A DNA stretch of 14,423 bases, taken from contig JANSLP010000528.1 of the NCBI GenBank assembly GCA_029298735.1, positions 1 to 14,423 on the forward strand. The letters run 5' to 3'. Under the pieces are notes generated by a model, which worked only from the letters and a program-made list of their open reading frames with translations, was not told the origin of the DNA and did no database searches. Made by a program: the position numbers and the translations under genes. Source of the DNA: Ophiostoma sp. CBS 140.51. Its lineage: Eukaryota > Ascomycota > Sordariomycetes > Ophiostomatales > Ophiostomataceae. This document shows positions 1-7,276 of this stretch, piece by piece (positions within the stretch are counted from its first letter, which is position 1; each line of letters starts with the position of its first letter).

Positions 1-538
1 GTTAAAAAAGTTGTGAAGGCAAACGTCTGTATTGCCGGCCCATCGCTCCTTCCGCCGTCCTGTACCGGCCACCGTATTGGGACTGTTGGCGTGCATTGCA
101 GGCGGGTGGACTGAGGCAGGGCAAGGTGCTCCGTGGGGGTCAGGAGGGAGGGGTGTGGACATAAGATTGAAGATGACGAGACGATGAGGGACGAAAGTTA
201 AAAGAGACAAGTCGGAATCCCTCCTTAGATCGGGGACGCATCGTGTGTTTTCACCGTCAGCACGTTGGGGATGTTGTAATGTTGGATGCTAGACAACTGA
301 CCGTTGGACAGGCTTGTTTTGACAAGCTTTGACAAGATGACAGGAGCTGACAAGACCTGATGTGAACCGCGTCGGAGACACAGTGGACCATGCGTAACGG
401 TTTTGCCGTTGCAAAAAGTATTGTTGCGTGTTGTCAGGGCTCAAAGGGTACTGTTGTCTCACCCACTCTTTGAAGTGTGGCCAAAAATGGCAGCAGGCCG
501 GCTGTTGGGTCTATTCTCAGCACAAGGACCCCTCCTAG
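1..538. other. Region without a recognisable gene
   Basis: No frame here has both an ATG and more than about 40 codons. A frame open from 403 to 600 starts only with TTG; its first ATG (487) leaves 37 codons. The TGACAAG-type repeats at 317-354 are the only structure seen. No promoter, RNA gene or terminator could be identified. Confidence 0.5.
312..354. repeat. Short TGACAAG repeats with a small hairpin
   Basis: TTTTGACAAG (317-326) and CTTTGACAAG (327-336) are adjacent 10-bp copies, with a third TGACAAG at 348-354 and a partial TGACAGG between. GCTTGT (312-317) and ACAAGC (322-327) form a 6-bp inverted repeat with a 4-nt loop. This looks like slippage-type local duplication; no function can be assigned. 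Confidence 0.55.
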
Positions 539-1441
539 AATGTCTCCTTTCGTCTTTGTGTGTGCCTGTCACTCAGCTTTTGCAAGATACTTTCCTCTAG
601 GGTACCCTGTGCTGTGGTAATTCTTTTCTGTGCATCCTTTGTCGTCCCATTTTGGCCTCTTGTGTTTCCTGTTTCTGTTTCTTGCCCTCTCTTTGTGTGT
701 ACCCCCAACCCCTGCCCTGCGTCTGTTTCCACCAACAGCCCTACACTGTGCCGCTTTCTGCGTCTATTCTCGATGCGGTGTTTCAAGGGATTTGGCCACG
801 GACCCCAGCACCCCAGCTCAAGAAACTTTTGCCACAGAGCAGAGTTGAAGTGGACTTCCACGCTTCTCGAAGCGCAGCTTTTTTGGACTCGAGACGCGGG
901 CAGGGACAAAGCCAAAAGCGGCAAGGGAGAGAGCCTGTTCTTGTCTCAGGTTGAAGAGGCAAAAAGAAATGGGACAAAAGAGGAAGACGAGCTCGAAATA
1001 GGGCTCAACATTTTGGGGTCCAGACCACGCACCTGTTTGACACTTGTCGTCAGTGGTTCACGTTGACAACTTTGTCTAGCGGTCCTTTTTTGTCCGCCAA
1101 GGGCAGTTTGAAGCCCTATTCCAGAGAAAAGGTGTGCCCTCCATCGTCGGCCAGAGCGAGGTTGAAGCCTAGAAGGCGCCTCTTGGGGTCCTTGGAATGG
1201 CATGATTGTGAGTGTCGGATCGAAAGGTTCGGTAGTGGTTGTCCTGAATGTTTTCCCGCAGACGACCGGTCGACTTTGTACTTTCTTCTATTTCCGTTTG
1301 ATTGGGATATTTGCGTCGACAAGCTTTTTCGAACCCTTCAACCTTTTCTCTTGCCGGTCGTCATTAGATCGCTTTTGATCGCCACGAGCAAACGTGTCTG
1401 ATGACAACCGGTTCTTTTCTCTTTTGAGGCGCTTTACCGCT

Positions 1442-1486
1442 GATGCCGATGCCGACCTTTGGCCGTCCTTGGCCGTCCTTGGCCGC
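1442..1486. repeat. Tandem GATGCC and GGCCGTCCTT duplications
   Basis: GATGCC occurs twice in tandem (1442-1453) and GGCCGTCCTT twice (1461-1480), followed by a partial third copy (1481-1485). In the plus frame that is open here, the 6-bp unit gives an Ala-Asp repeat; the 10-bp unit shifts frame with each copy. It is a local slippage product, with no function inferred. Confidence 0.8.
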
Positions 1487-1650
1487 CCACAACCGCTTAG
1501 CCGTATGTTCGTGACCACTTCACTAGAAGATCACAATCAACAGTGCCGGATTGTCTTCAAAGGACCGAATTGCTGGGTTTCTCGTTACCAACAAACACCC
1601 AAAAATTGCCGAAACTACCAAAACAGCTTGCACTTGCGCTACTTGGGCTG

Positions 1651-1917
1651 AATGTTGGGAGCTGACGAGAAACAAAAGGAAATGCTGAGTTGGAGAATCA
1701 ATTGCATCGTCGATTGGCCAAGGAAGAGGAAAGAAAATCAACCGAGCACATTAAAACCAATTGAGAAAAAGAGATGGACGAGCTGCATCAACAAGTCCAT
1801 GGAACACGAGTCGCCGCATTGGGATAAGCGGCACTGGCAGGCGATGTCCCGTTGGGCGTTGGCCATTGTGCTCGTCAGCGAATGTTACTCCTCAATGTGA
1901 GCGAGTTTGTTGATAAA
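1651..1917 (+). pseudogene. Possible coiled-coil protein remnant
   Basis: In the frame containing 1651 there is a charged stretch (codons from 1681 to 1759) with leucines at four-codon spacing (1690, 1702, 1714) among Glu, Gln, Lys and Arg, as in a short coiled coil. A second charged stretch runs 1765-1795. The frame is interrupted by TGA at 1663 and 1762 and TAA at 1825, and ends with TAA at 1918-1920. No start is evident. If this was ever a protein it is broken. The region also lies inside a different low-stop plus frame, so both cannot be explained by the same gene. The call rests on composition and periodicity only. Confidence 0.18.
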
Positions 1918-2161
1918 TAAGGAATGCTGAGTTCCCGAGAAGGGTTGTGCACCTTGCTGGCCAACGACATTTGTCTGTTGGCGAGGCTGATGTGATCTGT
2001 TGGACCAGTTGCGACCGTTGGAGCAAGGCTGTTGGCGGAAAGTTGACCACTACCCCAGAGATGAGGATTCTAGCTGTGTGTTGTTACTCTTATTTTCTTT
2101 CTTTCGTCTTCTTTTTTCGTATTCGCGCTTTTATCTTCGTGAGAGTCTTTGAAATCATTGT

Positions 2162-2439
2162 TAGCCTCCAACAATCTTCATAATTCTAAACTCCAACTTC
2201 AAGAACTAACAACAAATCGTTCTAAAGAGGAAATTGGCCGTTTCTGGAAACTCGCCGTGTTTGCTATTTGCCTTTCAAGACGATCAATGATCTGCTTTTG
2301 GTTTGCTCCGCCCAATGGATCCTAATGGGGCTCTGGGGCCTCTCTACGACATAACAGGGCCTATCCTGGCCTATCCTGGGACTGGAGATAGCTGAAGGAT
2401 GGTCTCCAAGCTAGACGTATCGGCGGTTGCAAGAGAAGG
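2162..2439. other. No gene seen; 10-bp tandem duplication
   Basis: Stops are frequent in all plus frames. The only structure noticed is GGCCTATCCT twice in tandem at 2358-2377. The sequence separates the low-stop plus frame on the left from a minus-strand candidate on the right. Confidence 0.5.
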
Positions 2440-2652
2440 TCAGCAGGTCTCTTTCTGACAGCCCTGTCCGGCTGCAACGGCACTGGAGCCACTGAGGGCT
2501 TTGTCGTATTGGGGCGGTTGAGTTGTTAAAGTTAGCATATTGCGAATTGCGAGCAGAGGGTCCTCACTCACGGGTCGGCTGTCGTAATCTCGCAATCTCT
2601 CGCAAAGCTCGCAAGCCTTCGATTGTTGCATTGGTGGTTCTATTGTTGCCAT
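2440..2652 (-). CDS. Hypothetical 70-residue ORF or first exon
   Basis: Minus-strand ATG at 2652 with a favourable eukaryotic context (AACAATGG, A at -3 and G at +4) and a TGA at 2442-2440. The protein has a Cys-x2-Cys pair at residues 14 and 17 followed by a charged stretch to residue 26. No family is recognised. After codon 27 the DNA reads GTGAGT (2571-2566 on the minus strand), a textbook 5' splice site, so the coding part could be a first exon of 27 codons rather than the full frame. I found no convincing acceptor or second exon, so this stays speculative. The repeated TTGCGAG/CTCGCAA words in the frame also raise the chance of a repeat-derived open frame. Confidence 0.3.
   Translation of the reverse strand: MATIEPPMQQSKACELCERLRDYDSRPVSEDPLLAIRNMLTLTTQPPQYDKALSGSSAVAAGQGCQKETC
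2540..2615. repeat. Inverted and direct CTCGCAA words
   Basis: CTCGCAA occurs at 2589-2595, 2599-2605 and 2608-2614 on the plus strand, and its complement TTGCGAG at 2547-2553, so the region can form alternative short stems. It overlaps the minus-strand candidate at 2440-2652. No function is assigned. Confidence 0.5.
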
Positions 2653-2884
2653 TGTTGATGTTGTTTTCCTTTATCGGTGCAGGGCTCTGGGACCCTGTGG
2701 CAACCAACTTACCTTTGAATAATCCTTGGAGTTGTTGGTTCAGATAGCCCGTTGATTTGTCCGGTTCTCCAAGCAGGTCTCTAGGTTATATCTCTTATGT
2801 CTCAAAAGTTTAGAGACTTGGTGTAAGTGTGATAACGAGGAGGTGCCCGAAAAGGGAACAAGAGGGGAGGAGACGAGTGTTAAA

Positions 2885-3025
2885 ATGACCAAAAGGGTAG
2901 AGAAGGATAGAAACGGGACAAAGAGGCCAACGAGTCCGCATAAAGAAAAGGAAGAAACGACGAATGAAATAAAGAAAAAAAAATCAAGATCGAGAAATGA
3001 AATAGAAAAATGGCTAGTTCCGTAG
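2885..3025 (+). CDS. Hypothetical 46-residue, highly charged ORF
   Basis: ATG at 2885 in the context AAAATGA, ending in TAG at 3023-3025. Almost every residue is Lys, Glu, Arg, Thr or Asn, because the plus strand is strongly purine-rich here (about 2820-3030). Purine-rich DNA yields few hydrophobic codons and a protein that looks charged in any frame, so this is weak evidence for coding. An AATAAAG that could act as a polyadenylation signal lies inside the frame near 2967. It is more likely a purine tract than a gene. Confidence 0.12.
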   Translation: MTKRVEKDRNGTKRPTSPHKEKEETTNEIKKKKSRSRNEIEKWLVP

Positions 3026-3089
3026 AATCAGAGAAGGATCCACGACAAAATGACACTTCATGTAAATCGTAGCCTTAGCCTTGGGGATA

Positions 3090-3344
3090 CTACAAGCTGA
3101 AAGAGGCCTTTTTTGCCTTCTTTGGACCAGCTAATGCCCCCCAGTCGGTCCAGTCGGTTGCCCGCCCATGTTCATCGCATCTTACGTGCATAACGAACGG
3201 AAGCTCTTCTCCGCCAGACCGTGGTGCCCCGGCCAGCGTCGTCTTTAAGCACGGCATGACGATAGCAAGAGTCCACTGTGTCCACTGTGCTTTAGGGCCA
3301 GTCCAGCAGGGATTAGGCGAAGGCTGGGTGGACTTGGTGGGCAT
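3090..3344 (-). CDS. Hypothetical 84-residue ORF with Trp-rich repeats
   Basis: Minus-strand ATG at 3344 in a near-ideal eukaryotic context (ACCACCATG), ending in TAG at 3092-3090. The amino acid mix resembles a real soluble protein: a Pro/Thr-rich start, an uncharged stretch at residues 26-40, a mixed acidic and basic middle and a Lys-rich tail (residues 75-79). Two 9-bp tandem duplications lie inside the frame and give the internal repeats QWTQWT (residues 20-25) and TDWTDW (63-68); both are exactly three codons. No family is recognised and no TATA box or splice site was found. It is one of the better coding candidates in the window, though 84 codons is within what chance allows. Confidence 0.35.
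   Translation of the reverse strand: MPTKSTQPSPNPCWTGPKAQWTQWTLAIVMPCLKTTLAGAPRSGGEELPFVMHVRCDEHGRATDWTDWGALAGPKKAKKASFSL
3141..3158. repeat. 9-bp tandem duplication (CCAGTCGGT x2)
   Basis: Two exact, adjacent copies at 3141-3149 and 3150-3158. They fall inside the minus-strand 84-codon frame and add three codons without shifting it. Confidence 0.9.
3271..3288. repeat. 9-bp tandem duplication (GTCCACTGT x2)
   Basis: Two exact, adjacent copies at 3271-3279 and 3280-3288, again inside the minus-strand 84-codon frame and preserving it. Confidence 0.9.
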
Positions 3345-3821
3345 GGTGGTTCTTGGTGGATGAACGGGTGGACACAGATTGGTGCTAGTGGGCAATACGC
3401 AGTACGATCAAAGCCCATCCATCACCAAACTCATCACGACTTCTTCCACTTTCCCGACGAAGGCCAGCTCGGCCAGCAGTTCAGGCATGCATTTTTCTCT
3501 CTCGGATACAGTAGTGTGTGCCCTACAACCCGCCTGGCCCACCTATCTTGCAGTCCATCCCAGGTGGCACCCTCCACCATCGCCCGGCAGAGTGTGTGTC
3601 ATAAGGCGCTGACGAGGCCCTAAAAGCTACCTAAAGCTACGGATAGTGCTGGAGCCGCCGTGCCCCTATCTGTTTTTGATATAACAAATAGCAGCGCTTC
3701 TTCTCTTTTTACACTTTTACTCGTCTCTTTTCCTATCATTTCTTTCCTTTTTCTTGTTCTCTTTTGACACTGTTTTTGCTTCGGCTTCTTTCCTCTTTCT
3801 TCCTTATTTTTCTTCTCTATT
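3345..3821. other. No gene seen; pyrimidine tract
   Basis: Two overlapping plus frames (3360-3623 and 3379-3612) cover the left part, but their starts have poor context or are non-ATG and nothing in them is recognised. From about 3680 to 3830 the plus strand is strongly pyrimidine-rich (TTCTTT-type runs). No RNA gene was found. Confidence 0.4.
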
Positions 3822-4058
3822 TCACCTCGACCCTCGAACCCGTCCAAGCGCACAGCCAGTTGTAGTTGCAGCCCCCGCAGGCCTTGACCCCGTCTGGCCT
3901 ATAGGGTCGTTTTCTCTTTCCTGGTAAATTCTTTGAATTTCTAGGGCTCCCACCTTGCTGAGTTTGTCCAGATGCCCAGATAAATGCCAGCCCCGAAACG
4001 AGAGCACGTGGAGTCCGTTGACCCTATTTTGCCCATACCTTGGCTCTGCATACGCCAA
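3822..4058 (-). CDS. Protein-like open segment without an ATG
   Basis: A minus-strand segment, open from just after a TAA (4067-4065) to a TGA (3824-3822), with no ATG in frame; the apparent first codon at 4058 is TTG. The translation has a balanced composition (Gly, Leu, Arg, Glu, Gln, Ile, His) unlike the Ser/Phe/Leu-rich noise nearby, with a mixed hydrophobic and charged stretch in the middle and a Gly/Ala/Thr-rich end. In a eukaryote it could be an internal exon or a fragment of a decayed gene. A GTATGCAG acceptor-like string lies near 4048-4055 on the minus strand, but no matching partner exon was found. No family is recognised. Confidence 0.2.
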   Translation of the reverse strand: MAYAEPRYGQNRVNGLHVLSFRGWHLSGHLDKLSKVGALEIQRIYQERENDPIGQTGSRPAGAATTTGCALGRVRGSR

Positions 4059-4111
4059 TGGCGTTTATTCCATACGGGCCTCACCTATAGTTACTTCTTT
4101 GATTCAGTTTT

Positions 4112-4300
4112 ATGACTCTTTTTTACACTGCCAATACCTACCAACGCTTCCTTACGGATCTATTATCACGCCTAGGAGCTCAAGGAGCATCAAGGAAAAT
4201 TGAGGAGCCTTTACGAGGCTTAGCAATCACGATGTTTCGGGACCGAGAGGCTGTGGTTGCTGTCCGAAGAGGTCACAGGCCCAATATTCGTAGATTGTAG
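4112..4300 (+). CDS. Hypothetical 62-residue basic ORF
   Basis: ATG at 4112, TAG at 4298-4300. Residues 8-22 read as a plausible amphipathic helix, and the C-terminal third is Arg-rich (residues 43-62). The overall mix resembles a small nucleic-acid-binding protein, but no family is recognised. The start context (TTTTATGA) is poor for a eukaryote and there is no ribosome-binding site for a bacterium. A 5-bp hairpin (AGCCT-TTACG-AGGCT, 4206-4220) lies inside. A second plus frame (3955-4203, TTG start) overlaps its first half and is less likely. Confidence 0.25.
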   Translation: MTLFYTANTYQRFLTDLLSRLGAQGASRKIEEPLRGLAITMFRDREAVVAVRRGHRPNIRRL

Positions 4301-4676
4301 ATTTGTGAACTCTGTGTCTTTTGTTGTTGACTTTTGTCGCCTTTGGGACAACACAAACGTACCATTGGCCAGTCTCTTGAGCTAGAGCAGCCTGTTATCT
4401 GACTTATCGTCGCAAATGGTGCAATACGCCAAAAGGGTACCACCTCGAGTTATGATCAGTGGCCGCATGTTACGCTTTATCGTGTGGTTTTCACCCGAGC
4501 AGTTTATTAAGAGGCAGAGGCAAAGCCTCGTATATGACTTGCACAAGTAGAAAAGGCAGATGATGTAAGTGAGAAAACAGGTGATGGGTCAAGTCAGAGG
4601 TTCAACGAAACCCGTCATAAGTCCAACAAAAAATAAGCGACGAAATGTAAAATTCAAAGAAAATATGGAAACATAG
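4301..4676. other. No gene seen; short hairpin
   Basis: All frames are closed by frequent stops. A perfect 5-bp hairpin (GAGGC-AAA-GCCTC, 4517-4529) sits next to a second GAGGC (4511-4515). From about 4555 the plus strand becomes purine-rich and leads into the next candidate. No tRNA or other RNA could be recognised. Confidence 0.4.
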
Positions 4677-5078
4677 ATGCAAACCAAGAAAATCAAACCA
4701 AAGCAGAGAAAGTTCGAGACAAAATGCAAAAAATGCATGACTGGTGCCGACCACAAAAAAACGAGCTTCCAAGACCTGCATGGTCCGTTTTACAAACTGG
4801 CAGCACACACCCCTGAGACCCCCCCCTCCTCGCCTTCCAGGAACGATGTACGAGGATGGAGATGCGGAAGCATGGGGACATGGAGAGGACTGGAGATATG
4901 CAGATATGGAGAGCATGGGCGGCGAGTAGGAACGATCCAGACAGCCACCACTGCAAGTGAGATGCCCACAGCAGCCACACAGCCGGCAGTCTCTTTCCTC
5001 GACTATCTCACGTCCAACCCACCATCCATCTCTCACTTCTCACACTTTGCACATCTTTCCGGAGAGAAAGAACCGTAG
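4677..5078 (+). CDS. Hypothetical 133-residue ORF
   Basis: ATG at 4677, TAG at 5076-5078. The N-terminus (residues 1-30) is Lys-rich with a Cys-x2-Cys pair at residues 17 and 20; the middle is Pro/Ser-rich, then Gly/Arg/Trp-rich, and the end is Ser/His-rich. The changing composition follows the DNA (a purine-rich start and a C-run near 4813), which argues for an incidental frame. It overlaps the 3' end of a minus-strand candidate (5033-5266). A minus frame of similar length covers the same bases but has only a GTG start. No domain is recognised. Confidence 0.25.
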   Translation: MQTKKIKPKQRKFETKCKKCMTGADHKKTSFQDLHGPFYKLAAHTPETPPSSPSRNDVRGWRCGSMGTWRGLEICRYGEHGRRVGTIQTATTASEMPTAATQPAVSFLDYLTSNPPSISHFSHFAHLSGEKEP

Positions 5079-5266
5079 TGTTGCCACTTCAAGCCACTCA
5101 AGGATAGAAAAAAAGAACCATAGAGACCGTCAGGGGCGACAGGTTCTTCTCCTTTGTTAGGTCTTTTAGGCCTCGTCTCACCCATAACTACTTGCCTATT
5201 TTCCACCTGTTTTGTCTCGTGAGGGTGGGCTGCCCCTGGAGCTTGGGGGGCTTCTGAGACATGCAT
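5033..5266 (-). CDS. Hypothetical 77-residue ORF, possibly longer exon
   Basis: Minus-strand ATG at 5266, TGA at 5035-5033. Upstream the same frame stays open to a TAA at 5356-5354, adding 29 codons with alternating leucines but no ATG, so the coding part may begin as an exon. The composition is ordinary for a soluble protein: Pro/Ala-rich first quarter, Lys/Glu/Pro-rich middle, an aromatic stretch, and a Cys-x2-Cys pair three codons before the end (residues 73 and 76). No family is recognised. It overlaps a plus-strand candidate by 46 bp, and a Pro/Ser-rich minus frame (5196-5393, ATG) overlaps it in another phase. Confidence 0.28.
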   Translation of the reverse strand: MHVSEAPQAPGAAHPHETKQVENRQVVMGETRPKRPNKGEEPVAPDGLYGSFFLSLSGLKWQHYGSFSPERCAKCEK

Positions 5267-5274
5267 TGGCAGTG

Positions 5275-5290
5275 CTTCTGGCTTCAGAAG
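5275..5290. repeat. Small perfect hairpin
   Basis: CTTCTG (5275-5280), loop GCTT, CAGAAG (5285-5290). The 6-bp stem is perfect. It lies just upstream of the minus-strand ATG at 5266. Short enough to be chance. Confidence 0.4.
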
Positions 5291-5954
5291 GTCCAGGTGC
5301 AGGCGCAAGTCCAGATCCAGGGCTTTCCGCAGTCGTGTTGTGCCTGCTTTTCCTTATGTGTTCTTCCCTGTACCTGAAAGATGTGTGAGACATGCATTAC
5401 GGGTTTTTATACGGGCTTTTCTCTTTCACGGTTTTAGATCGAGGGGTCCTTTTTCGGGTGTCTGCCACACTGATTTTCAGCTGGGTCTGGCCCGCTCTCT
5501 TGCCTTTGGCACCTCTTGTCGCCTGCTGTCTCCTTTTCTGTGCTTCCCGCGTTCCCGTAGGCGGAGAGTGGAGTCGACGGAGGTCGGAGCATGGAGGCCG
5601 GGATGTGAGAGGATAAGAAGGAAAGAAGACAATGTGGAGACGAAAAAGAAAATAAAAAAGGACTCGAATAGAGAAGAAAGGACAAATTACACTGCTATTA
5701 CGTTATTTTGCTCCGTGGGTTTCTTTTCTTTTTGGAAATCCATGTCGGCAATCGGCCTTAATGCATGGTACAAAAAAAAATGAGACGGCGCCTCTTTTCC
5801 TCGATTTGCTTTCTTTTGATGGCATTTCTTTTTTAACAGACTTTCTTTTTTCAGTGATTTTTACAATGGGTTTACGACAGAGAGACGGTGGCTTTCCATA
5901 CTACAGCCGCCTCCTGCTTTTTGCGGCGTCTTTGCAGTGCAGTTTGCAGGACGT

Positions 5955-6638
5955 ATGAAGTCCGTATTGCGGAGGATGTTCTGTGTCTTTTCCTCAAAAA
6001 CCCCCCCGTATAAGGAGGTTGTCTCGAACGTGCTCCCCCATTGCCAACAGAAGGATTGCATGTGCAGACCAAACTACTGCGCCCAGGGGCATCCGTTGTG
6101 TTCGTTGGCCTGGTTCTTTGGTCTGGTCCGTTTGCTCCGGCTCTTTTGTTTTGTTTTATGTTGTTTCTTTTTTTATCATTTCTTCTTGTGTTGCCATTTA
6201 TCATCTTGTTGTCTCTCATATTCTTTCGGTTCATCGAGTTTCCTCTTCCGTCATGGATGCAATGGCAAGGTGCCATTCCCGACAGAAGAACACATCCTTT
6301 CACACTCCCACAGCCTAGTCCCAGCCACTAAAAAAAGACCCATAAACCTGGCTATCACCTCTTGCCAGCTGCATGCGACACATAGAGGACACGGAGTTTT
6401 CTACGCATATGCCGTGCGACTGAGACCTCGACTGCGACGACCGCTGTTCTCTTTTTATTGCTGTACAACGACAGCCAGTAAGAATAAAGAGACAAGCCAA
6501 CAGTGCAAATCCAGAGCCAACGCCAGACCAAAAAGAGTCTCTTGGCTTTTCATGGCTGGCTCGGATGGATGCTCTGCCGGCTCATCATTTCTTTTATTTT
6601 TTGACATGAGGCAGGGTGGCCGGTTGCTTAAGGCGTGA
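5955..6638 (+). CDS. Longest ATG frame, 227 residues, hypothetical
   Basis: ATG at 5955, TGA at 6636-6638; the frame is open further upstream to a TGA at 5817 but without an earlier ATG. The protein has a Cys-rich segment (about residues 30-50), then a very hydrophobic Phe/Cys/Leu stretch (about residues 50-80) that could be read as one or two membrane segments, and a basic, Ser-rich second half. The hydrophobic part corresponds to a T/C tract, so it may be a composition artefact. It is the only ATG frame in the window longer than about 165 codons and belongs to the 889-codon TAA/TAG-free frame. A minus frame (5872-6303, GTG only) overlaps. No family is recognised. Confidence 0.25.
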   Translation: MKSVLRRMFCVFSSKTPPYKEVVSNVLPHCQQKDCMCRPNYCAQGHPLCSLAWFFGLVRLLRLFCFVLCCFFFYHFFLCCHLSSCCLSYSFGSSSFLFRHGCNGKVPFPTEEHILSHSHSLVPATKKRPINLAITSCQLHATHRGHGVFYAYAVRLRPRLRRPLFSFYCCTTTASKNKETSQQCKSRANARPKRVSWLFMAGSDGCSAGSSFLLFFDMRQGGRLLKA

Positions 6639-6935
6639 GATGTGGCGAAAGGAAATAGCTGCCTGAATCACAAACTGACCAAAAAAAGGAAGCCAACGAA
6701 AGCCAAGCCGACAAAATGGAAAAATTGCGGTAAAACAGAGCCTCCTCTTTTGTCTATTCTTTCTGTTTTGCTTCTTTCGTCTATTCCTTCATCTCGTTCG
6801 TCGCCTTCTCTCTCGCTTCTTTTCTTGTCAAAGGCGTGGCAAGGCCACTTTGATGACTTTGGTTTCTTGTCGTGGGAGAACCGTTTCTTGGTATGTTCTT
6901 GGCTGGAGACGTGTAGCTATCAAAACGGTGTGTTG

Positions 6936-7112
6936 TCATTTCTGACATGTCTCGTCATTCTTGTCGTTCTTGTCGTTCTTGTATACATACTCTCTTCTTT
7001 TTCTTCTTCCTCCTTTTGCTATTGTCGTCCTTCCATCTCGTTTTACCTTTCCTATTTCTGCAAAATTGTCCATTGTCCGCTCATCGGCGCCGCTCGCCCA
7101 TCTCTTGGCCAT
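6936..7112 (-). CDS. Hypothetical 58-residue ORF with KND repeats
   Basis: Minus-strand ATG at 7112 with G at -3 and +4, lying three codons after an in-frame TGA (7121-7119), and ending in TGA at 6938-6936. The protein begins with a mixed charged segment, has a basic middle (residues 35-40), and then Lys-Asn-Asp repeated three times (residues 45-53) from a 9-bp tandem repeat that keeps frame. The strand is purine-rich, which by itself favours charged residues, so the protein-like look is partly compositional. It is too short for family recognition and runs antisense to the long plus-strand frame. Confidence 0.25.
   Translation of the reverse strand: MAKRWASGADERTMDNFAEIGKVKRDGRTTIAKGGRRKRREYVYKNDKNDKNDETCQK
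6958..6982. repeat. 9-bp tandem repeat (TTCTTGTCG, 2.8 copies)
   Basis: Copies at 6958-6966, 6967-6975 and a partial one at 6976-6982. The unit length of three codons preserves every frame: Lys-Asn-Asp repeats on the minus strand and Val/Leu repeats in the long plus frame. Confidence 0.9.
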
Positions 7113-7119
7113 CTCTTGT
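7098..7119. repeat. 11-bp tandem duplication
   Basis: CCATCTCTTGG (7098-7108) is followed by CCATCTCTTGT (7109-7119), ten of eleven bases identical. It spans the minus-strand ATG at 7112, so the duplication may have created or doubled that start. Confidence 0.75.
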
Positions 7120-7276
7120 CATCGACAAGGTTTACACAAAGTTTACCGGGTCTGTCGCTCACAGTTCGCAGTAGGGCGTTCTCCACACCTACAACACAGC
7201 GCACATCTCACAAAACACGCACTATCTCTCTCGATGAACACCAAGACATCCTGGCATATCACAAAAGGACCCTTTC

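Larger units (their letters stand above)
539..2161 (+). other. 541-codon frame without TAA/TAG, broken by nine TGA
   Basis: Read in the frame that starts at 539, just after a TAG at 536-538, no TAA or TAG occurs until the TAG at 2162-2164. Nine TGA codons interrupt it (1064, 1109, 1163, 1376, 1649, 1898, 1928, 1988, 2150). The longest piece without any stop is 560-1066 (168 codons, GTG start only). The first half is rich in Phe, Cys, Ser and Leu, as expected from pyrimidine-rich DNA; the middle has more ordinary composition. It could be a decayed gene, a gene in which TGA is sense, or chance helped by scarcity of TA dinucleotides. No domain is recognised, so this is recorded as a pattern rather than a gene. 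Confidence 0.25.

Noticed and set aside
535..924. 129-codon minus frame
   Set aside because: TTG start and no internal Met. It is the reverse reading of a pyrimidine-rich stretch.
560..1066. 168-codon plus frame
   Set aside because: GTG start, no early ATG, Ser/Phe/Cys-rich from pyrimidine-rich DNA. It is included only within the 539-2161 pattern.
946..1203. 85-codon minus ATG frame
   Set aside because: Ser/Arg/Pro-rich with a poly-Ser tract and no feature beyond its ATG; its length is ordinary for chance.
1263..1272. 10-bp palindrome CGACCGGTCG
   Set aside because: Several 10-bp palindromes are expected in a window this size; no repeat of it or neighbouring site was seen.
4602..5036. 144-codon minus frame
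   Set aside because: GTG start only, antisense to a better ATG frame, and hydrophobic from the T-rich complement of a purine tract.
5255..5398. 13-bp direct repeat TGAGACATGCATT (5255-5267 and 5386-5398)
   Set aside because: One or two 13-mers shared by chance are expected in 14 kb. The closeness is mildly odd but has no further support.
5872..6303. 143-codon minus frame, Asn/Arg/Lys-rich
   Set aside because: GTG start; charged residues follow from the purine-rich strand; antisense to the longest ATG frame. Kept as an alternative only.
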